Under the pieces are notes generated by a model. The model saw only the letters and a program-made list of their open reading frames with translations. It made no database searches and was not told the origin of the DNA. The position numbers and the translations under genes were made by a program. From the NCBI GenBank assembly GCA_022432975.1, contig CM039512.1:34841730-34905729 (forward strand): a stretch of 64,000 nt of DNA. The letters are read 5' to 3'. Source of the stretch: Begonia masoniana (taxonomy: Eukaryota; Streptophyta; Magnoliopsida; Cucurbitales; Begoniaceae). Shown one piece after another: positions 57,577 through 64,000 of the stretch (its first letter is position 1; the number at the start of each line of letters is the position of its first letter).

Positions 57577-58687
57577 CTATAACCTGTACACCATAGTCCC
57601 GATCTTCTTCAAAATAGGAAAGAGCTCCACAAAACGAGGGTTCAACTTGCCTCTCTTTCCAAACCGCATAACGCCCTTAAACGGAAAAATCTTTAAGTAT
57701 ACTTCATCACCCTCACTGAACTGCAATTCCCTCTGTCTAGTGTCAGTATAACTCTTTTGGCGGCTCTGTGCTATCTCTATACGTTGTCTAATAACAGCGA
57801 TCTTCTCCGCTGTTTGCTGTAAAATATCTAGGCCGATTATACTAGCTTCGCCAACCTCGTCCCAGTATAGCGAAGATCTGCATTTTTGACCATACAATGC
57901 CTCGTACGGAGCCATGCCAATTGTAGCCTGGAAGCTGTTGTTGTACGAGAACTCAATCAATGGTAAATATCGGCTCGACGAGCCCTGAAACTCCAGCACG
58001 CAAGCCCTAAGCATATCCTCAAGGATCTGATTTGTTCTTTCTGTCTGTCCATCAGTCTGAGGATGAAACGCAGTGCTAAAATTCAACTGAGTTCCCATGG
58101 CCTTATGCAAACTCTTCCAAAATTTCGAATTAAATCTGGCATCTCTATCATAAACAATTAGAGATGGGCACTTTGTGTAATCTGACGATCTCCTACACAT
58201 ACAGTTCAGCTAGTTGATCCATAGAATAGGTCATCTTCACTGGCAGAAAGGGGGCCATCTTTTTCAAACGGTCCACAATCACCCAGATACCATTGTGCCC
58301 ATTCGTCGTTCTCGGAAGCCCAACAATGAAATCCATAGAGATTTGTTTCCATTTCCACTCCGGAATCGGTAGTGGCTGTAAGGTTCCTGCTGGCCTTTGG
58401 TGTTCCGCCTTAACCCGTTGGCAAACTAGGCAGGTTTCCACATACCTGGAAATCTTTCTCTTCATGTTCGGCCACCAGAAGTGTTGTTTTAAATCTCTAT
58501 ACATTTTTGTGCTTCCTAGATGCACCGAGTAAGCCGAAGAGTGTGCCTCGGCCAAAATTTCTTTCTTTAACTCTTCATCGTTAGGCACATACCACCTATG
58601 CCTGAACTTTAATATGCCGTCCTTTGACAAGCTGTAATCGAAAGGATCCTCAGACGTCATGCTCAAACGGTGCTTCTCACACTCCAT
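57577..58687 (-). pseudogene. Integrase of element J
   Basis: Zinc region AEAHSSAYSVHLG ... CLVCQRV, first Asp in [13 protein letters not shown], second in YDRDARF, Glu in TDGQTERTNQ, followed by SPLYWDEV-like and EGDEVYLKIFPFKG. A frameshift at about 58195 divides the core between the two Asp residues. Otherwise intact. Confidence 0.87.
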
Positions 58688-59364
58688 GTCTTCCCGTTGA
58701 GCTTCTTGTACTTTATCAAGTATCGTCGGCCTAAGGAGATGTTCGCGAGCATAGTGGACAACTCGGCCACAATCTCCACATCAAACCTCTCGATCTCAGA
58801 CCTTAGCATTCCCGATATCGATGCAAGCAAAGGCTGACTAGTAGAAGGCATTCTGCTTAAAGCGTCTGCGACTTTATTTGCCTTCCTCGGGTGGTATTTA
58901 ATTTCAAAGTCATAATCTTTAACGAACTCCAACCACCTTCGCGGTCGCATATTAAGTTCTTTCTGCGTAGACAAATACTTTAAGCTTCTGTGATCGGAGA
59001 ACACCTCACACTGCTGCCCATACAGATAGTGTCTCAATATTTTTAAAGCAAAGACAACCGCTGCAAGCTCAAGGTCGTGTGTCAGATAGTTTTGCTCATA
59101 CAGCTTCAACTGTCGAGAAGCATAAGCAATGACCCTGCCTTCCTGCATCAATACGCATCCCAGTCCTACCCTTGAGGCATTGCAATAAATACTAAACTTA
59201 TCACCCTCAACTGGTAGTGTCAGAACTGAAGCGGTAGTCAATCTCTGTTTCAGCTCCATAAAACTCTTTTCACAAGCGGGCGACCATACAAATTTCTCAT
59301 TATTTCTCGTCAAGCGGGATAGAGGGACTGCGATCTTTGAAAATCCCTCAACGAACTTCCTGTA
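58688..59364 (-). pseudogene. RNase H of element J
   Basis: The frame reads [18 protein letters not shown], where B-type relatives such as F have YCDAS: the first catalytic Asp is Asn. The Glu ([14 protein letters not shown]), the Asp of [11 protein letters not shown] and the last Asp of [11 protein letters not shown] remain. A frameshift near 58740 separates it from integrase. The upstream end is cut by solo LTR E2 in the thumb (AGYYRKF). Confidence 0.86.
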
Positions 59365-59479
59365 GTATCTGTGACGACCCCAACCCGGTCAGGGCCGCCA
59401 CGACCAAGCCATGACGTAATCCTAACTTTGATCCCTCAAATAGTTCATGTAAATTTTTTTTTTTTTTTTTTTGTTTTTC

Positions 59480-59690
59480 ACGTTCTGCGATCGAACGCCT
59501 AAGGTTTGGCGTTCGGTCGCAGAACCTTCTGTTTTTTTTTTCTTTTCTGCGATCGAACGCAAGACTTTAGGCGTTTGATCCCAGAACCTTCTGTTTCTCT
59601 TTTCTTTTCTTCCTTCGACTTTTAATTTCTGCGATCGAACGCAAAACCTTAGGCGTTCGATCCCAGAACCTTCTGTTTCTCTTTTCTTTT
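59480..59690. repeat. CTGCGATCGAACGC inverted/tandem repeat
   Basis: Three tandem blocks, each an inverted pair: CTGCGATCGAACGC on one arm and GCGTTYGRTCSCAGAA on the other, separated by CTAAGGT-like loops and T-rich spacers with AACCTTCTGTTT. A poly-T run precedes it. This is the E2 version of the GATC palindrome slot. Confidence 0.88.
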
Positions 59691-60259
59691 CTTCCTTCGT
59701 TTCTTTCCTTCGACACTCCCTCACCCTTGCACACCACACTCACTCCATTCATCAATTTCACCCCACACCATCACCACTTCATTCAATGGCATAACATAAC
59801 AACACATCAACTCATCAACGCTACTACCCTCACTAAATCCCCACTCCACCGATCACCCAAAAACCAACTCAAAACTCGTTTAAAACGCGGTTAAACTTCA
59901 TAAAAATAAACTGCGTGGATCGCTCTAAAAACCGAGCTAATCCATACAACTTAAAATATCTAAAATCATCAAATATCATCCAATCTAATACATAACATCA
60001 ACGCTAAACATAAAAGCAGAAATTCTATAAAATATTCCCAAGACAATAACGTTCCTCCAATCATTCTAAACAAATCTACTCCAAGCCTACATCCATTATA
60101 CAATTACCAAAACATTGAACCTCTCTATACGTCCTAAAATCATCATCCAAAATCGATCCAAATCACACCTATTTACTACAAAACGTTCGGAGTAAACCCA
60201 CGGGTCATCATGCCTAGCCAAAACACATCCTGACCCCACGAGCTCCGCCCATCGACCAC

Positions 60260-60306
60260 CTATGTCTGATCATCAGGAAGAAGTTTCTCACCTTCGTTTT
60301 CGTCAC
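60260..60306 (-). other. Candidate LTR terminal exon 3 (solo LTR E2)
   Basis: Opens GTGACGAAAACGAAG after ATGATGTAG, followed by GTGAGA. Reads GDENEGEKLLPDDQT, then TAG. Exon 2 is open in the same phase (ends LGIARTPG). Confidence 0.55.
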
Positions 60307-60496
60307 CTACATCATACGATAAACACATTAAGCCTAATGCTTAGTAAGGAGGTGCACTAAAACATGAGTATACATAATGCATGGTCTTTCAAAACAAGTT
60401 CGTTTTTCGTTTATTTTTTTTACATAACATATACATATATATCATTAGGCATGAGTAGGCACAGGCACACTCGTCTACCCAGTAGACCAAACACTT

Positions 60497-60640
60497 GCCC
60501 TGAGTTGCCATTTACATATTTTCGTGCCCTGAGTTGCCATTTACATATTTTCGTGCCCTGAGTTGCCATTAACGTATCGTCGTACCCTGAGTTGCCATTA
60601 ACGTATCGTCGTACCCTGAGTTGCCATTAACGTGCCCTGT
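60497..60640. repeat. 29-nt tandem repeat in LTR E2
   Basis: About five units beginning CCCTGAGTTGCCATTTACAT; later units have TAACGTATCGTCGTA instead of TTACATATTTTCGTG. Located in intron 2 of the shared layout. Confidence 0.9.
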
Positions 60641-61888
60641 GCCCTACTCATCCTTCATCATTACTTAACATTACTTGAAAACGTGCATGCAAGAACATTT
60701 CATTAAATCTTAAATGAGAAAACATGATGCATGAAAAAGTGCTCCAAACAATCATCAATCATTCCTTAACATACATAAACGAACCTATCCGATCGAAAAT
60801 AGGAAGCACCCTAGGCTACTCGACTCCATAGAGCCCCAAAATCGTGAAAACATCATTAAGACATTAATTCCTAACATCGATATAATGTAAGGCTTTAAGA
60901 GCCAGAAACCTAACACCACTTACCTGGAGTCCTAGCTATGCCGAGCACCGTCCTTTGAGAACTTGGGTTACCTAAAGCATTTTCATAACACATTATTAGT
61001 ATCGATCCTATGTTACAAAAATCAAGACTAAACGAAACCCCGAGCTAGGACAATTTTTCCTAAAACTCTTATTCACTTCATTCGGGCATTTCGTCGAGCA
61101 CCATGCGCTCAATAATTCAAAAACTCTATTAATGAAGATTTACAACCTTCCACAACCAAAAATCAACTCTAACCTTCACCCAAACACCATTAATCCACTC
61201 AATCTTCCTAAATAACAACGAAGGTAACATCGATGGACAACAATCTAGTAATCCTATCGATTTCTAACGAAATCCGAAAATTCCTCACAAAACCCTAAAT
61301 CAAAACCAACCCTAAAATATCAACTAAACTATGCCAAAGCGTAGAACGTACCTAAAGCGTTGATTTGGAGAAGAAAATCGAAGAGAAAACGGGACGTTAG
61401 ATGGGTGATGATGAAACGCCGTGAAAGGGAGGAAGAATTCGTCAAAAAGGGGGGCAAAGTTCACGATCTGGAAAATGAATGGAGGGGGGGGGGGTGTTTT
61501 TGCTTTTATTTAAATTTTGATTTTCTAAATTACTATTTTGCCCTTAGTTCAATTTCCTTACTCCATTCACAATTCGTATACCGTTTTGGATTCTCCAAAA
61601 CTCCCTTATCCCTCCAAATATTCCAACTTATTCTTAGGGTTCTAACAAAACTCTCCGTTTACAAATCGGACCTAATTTACTATTTTTACACATTAAATCG
61701 CTATAGGGTTAAAAACGAAACTTGGCTCTATACTATACCTTTGAGTTTTCTAAAATTTACTTAATCTTCTAAAAATCCCCTTAAATTACTAGAATCATAA
61801 TAACACTTCTTACTCACTAACGGACCTAAATTTCTTATTTACGAAAATACCCTTGGAGCGAAAACCCGAAAAAAACTCGGGTGTTACA

Positions 61889-62320
61889 GTATCCTGCCAA
61901 TCCGAGAAACCCGCGTACCTCACGCACGTTCTTAGGCTGTGGCCAATCCCTGACAACCTCAATCTTAGCTGGATCCACTGAGATTCCCTCCTGAGAATTG
62001 ATATGGCCGAGAAAGCTTATTCTGTCCAGCCAAAATTCGCACTTAGAGAACTTTAGGTAGAGCTGGCGTCGTTGCAAAACTTCCAAAATTATCCGTAGCT
62101 GTTCTTCGTGTTCCTCTTTCGTCTTTGAATAGATCAATATGTCATCAATGAATACAACCAAAAGTTTGTCCAAATACTCCTTGAAAATGCGGTTCATTAA
62201 GTTCATAAATGCTGTCGGGGCATTCGTAAGTCCGAAAGACATAACGAGAAACTCGTAATGCCCGTACCTCGTTCGGAAGGCCGTTTTCTGTACATCTTCC
62301 CTCCGGACCTTCAACAGATA
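61889..62320 (-). pseudogene. Reverse transcriptase palm of element J
   Basis: [51 protein letters not shown] (DD box intact), [25 protein letters not shown]. No stop within this part. Upstream it is cut by LTR K at 62321 (presumed target site AGATA, 62316-62320), downstream by E2. Confidence 0.9.
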
Positions 62321-64000
62321 TGTAATGACCCTTACACGTACCGTAGATTTTCCGTATAAATTTTTCATTCTATACGTACAAACTTTAAATCTGACATTCG
62401 AGCGGAAATAAAACTTTTAAAATCGGAATTGAAATTTTTAACGGCGTTTGAAAACTACTTTGAAAACTATCTAAAATAAACTTAAAACAATTAATTAAAT
62501 ATTAAAAGAAAACATTTAAATTAAAGTTAATTTTTTTTTATTATTATGTCCTGCCAAAACGGCAGAACCAGTGGCGATTGCTCATGGCGAGCAAACGCCT
62601 TAGGCGATCACACCATCGCCTAGCGATCGCCAGGCAAAGAGGGGCGATTGATCGCCCCAAGTGGCAATCAATCGCCATGCTCTCTGGAATTTTCCAGAGA
62701 GCACAGCTCCCTCCCTCCCTTCTTTCTTTCTTTCTTCGTTTCCTCATACCCTGCATTTCACACTCACAATACACAACTCACCACACAACACACACACACC
62801 TTTCAACATTCTCATTTCCTTCATCACACACCATTACATTTCACAAAACATACTTCTACTCAATAACACTATCACACCCATACATCACACATACTATCGC
62901 TCACCTATTTCCCGACTCAAATATAACCAATTTCATAAAAACGAACCGCGTGATTCCGTTTAAAAGTTTAACATATCCTCCTATTTTTGAAATTCAGTAA
63001 AACATTATAAAATACATTCAATTTCCCAAAAAAAATACTTTCTATTAACTATTCAGATCCCAACATCCTATAATGTTCTAACAATTTCTATCCAAAATAA
63101 TCCAAATACCTATGTACGTCCCCACGGGTCAAAATCACTCTCCGACTGCCAGCGCACTCCCACGGGCCATCTTTCTTCAACGTGCTCATACATCAGGCGG
63201 AGGGACGTCTTCCTCACCTGTCTCAAAGTCGCCTACACCATAGAATTAAACACGTGAGCTAGGGGCTCAGTAAATCTAAGTGAATGCACGTGAATGCTAT
63301 ACTATGCATGTACAGTTCGCAATTCATTTCATTTCATTTCTTTTATCTCTGGGTCACCGGGGCTTCACTCTCGCTAGATAGGAGCGGCACATCCGTCGAT
63401 TGGATAGCCCCTCGGATCTAACCGGGGGAAAAGCATGCTTCATCCGACAGCCATGCCTGAACCACCGCCACCGACTTGACTATCTTTGCATTCATTTACT
63501 TTTCGTCAACTTTTTCATGAAAACATACTTTGAAATTCATTTTTTTGCATGCGTATGTATAAAACAATGCATGGACGTGCTCAATACGATAAAGAAACAA
63601 TGAAAATAAGCATCAGAGACCAACAACGCTAAATGTTCTACAGTTTAAAGTAGTCTAGCTACCCGTCCTAATCACCCGAAACACACAAATATCACCAATA
63701 TCCTCGATCGACTCAATTCGTACGGTGTAGGCCTAGATGGCCAAACAAGTCACAGAGACTTACCTCGCGTCCGTTGCACACCGAGCTCCATCCACGAGTG
63801 TGGTTCACCTAGGGCAAAGCACAACATTTGTCATTTAAATCGATTCTAAACTATCGAGTTTAGAAAATTACAAACTCCTAGCTAAAGAAAATCTCCTAAA
63901 CTCTATTCTAGCTCAAAACATAAAACAATTTCGAAAAATTATAACTTCCTCTACAATTGTCGAAACTGCTTGATTCCAAAGGCCACGGCTTTCTTAAAGT
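62321..64000 (-). mobile_element. LTR K, cut by window edge
   Basis: Starts TGTAATGACCC, like the 3' end of other LTRs on this strand. Contains GATC palindromes and a CTCTGGAATTTTCCAGAGAG palindrome (62570-62705), AATCACGCGGTTCG near 62948, exon 3 at 63232-63186, a GATGCATG-like intron block, donor CGCGAG|GTAAGT near 63766, and exon 2 (45 nt, open) near 63810. The rest lies outside the window. Confidence 0.85.
63186..63232 (-). other. Candidate LTR terminal exon 3 (LTR K)
   Basis: Opens GCGACTTTGAGACAG after TATGGTGTAG; reads GDFETGEEDVPPPDV, then TGA. In phase with exon 2, which reads SWMELGVQRTRG. Confidence 0.55.

Larger units (their letters stand above)
59370..61888 (-). mobile_element. 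Solo LTR E2
   Basis: Flanked by the TSD GTATC (59365-59369 and 61889-61893), inside J RT. Plus-strand start TGTGACGACCCC, end CGGGTGTTACA. Same family as LTR E, opposite strand. In LTR sense: U3 motif GTAAATTAGGTCCGATTTG near 61680, candidate exon 2 (48 nt, open) near 60974-60927, intron 2 with a 29-nt CCCTGAGTTGCCAT repeat, exon 3 at 60306-60260, TTTAGAGCGATCCACGCAG near 59935, and CTGCGATCGAACGC inverted units at 59480-59690. Confidence 0.92.
54452..62320 (-). mobile_element. Chromovirus J, 3' part, with nested insertions
   Basis: Minus-strand element whose 3' LTR (54452-57254) and pol up to the RT palm lie in the window. Its 5' LTR, gag and protease must lie beyond the right edge. The presumed target site is TATTA (54447-54451). 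Nested inside are a Cassandra copy in the LTR, solo LTR E2 in RT, and LTR K in RT upstream of the palm motifs. Pol resembles B and F closely. Confidence 0.88.

Overview
This window is plant nuclear repeat DNA, and I found no host gene in it. It is a set of nested LTR retrotransposons. The evidence is Ty3/gypsy gag-pol of chromovirus type (zinc-knuckle Gag, DTG protease, FIDD/YFDD reverse transcriptase, RNase H, DDE integrase, chromodomain-like C-terminus), primer-binding sites matching initiator Met-tRNA (TGGTATCAGAG), 5-bp target-site duplications (TSDs), and Cassandra-type miniature elements whose LTRs carry 5S-rRNA-derived sequence. Cassandra elements are known from land plants. A flowering plant with a repeat-rich genome is likely; I cannot name the species.

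Left half. A decayed plus-strand gypsy element (called O here) runs from base 1 to about 32,932 and has been cut apart by later insertions. O gag is interrupted by element A (1140-17404, TSD AACTG), and A is interrupted by minus-strand chromovirus B (5738-14414, TSD GGTAG). O gag resumes at 17405 and is interrupted by an inverted Cassandra multimer (17738-20379, TSD AAGAC). O protease/pol is interrupted by solo LTR D (21144-27507, TSD TTACT), which holds solo LTR C (21640-24070, TSD GGCTT). O integrase is interrupted by solo LTR E (29342-32166, TSD CAACC).

Right half. Remnants of a related gypsy element (P) surround minus-strand chromovirus F (35495-45258, TSD TTTAC) and solo LTR G (46514-50273). 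A decayed gag-pro fragment and an Athila-like minus-strand gag follow. A series of insertions then runs off the right edge: H (52702) is cut by I (54261), I by minus-strand chromovirus J (54452), and J by a second Cassandra, by solo LTR E2 (59370-61888, TSD GTATC) and by LTR K (62321 to the edge).

The most interesting signal lies inside the long LTRs. Although they belong to several families, they share one ordered layout: a U3 motif around GGTCCGTTTTGCGAACGGA, a pyrimidine-rich leader, a candidate intron, a ~45-nt candidate exon ending in a strong AG|GTAAGT donor, a second candidate intron often carrying a family-specific tandem repeat, and an acceptor (GTAG|GTGAY) opening a short frame that reads G-D-x3-G-E and ends in a stop. 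Downstream is a block related to TTAGAGCGATCCACGCGGTT and, in most families, a fast-changing slot of GATC-rich palindromes or minisatellites. The frame is present in all 13 LTR copies that extend through that position. Element A appears to lack one of the introns precisely, as expected if spliced RNA had been reverse-transcribed.
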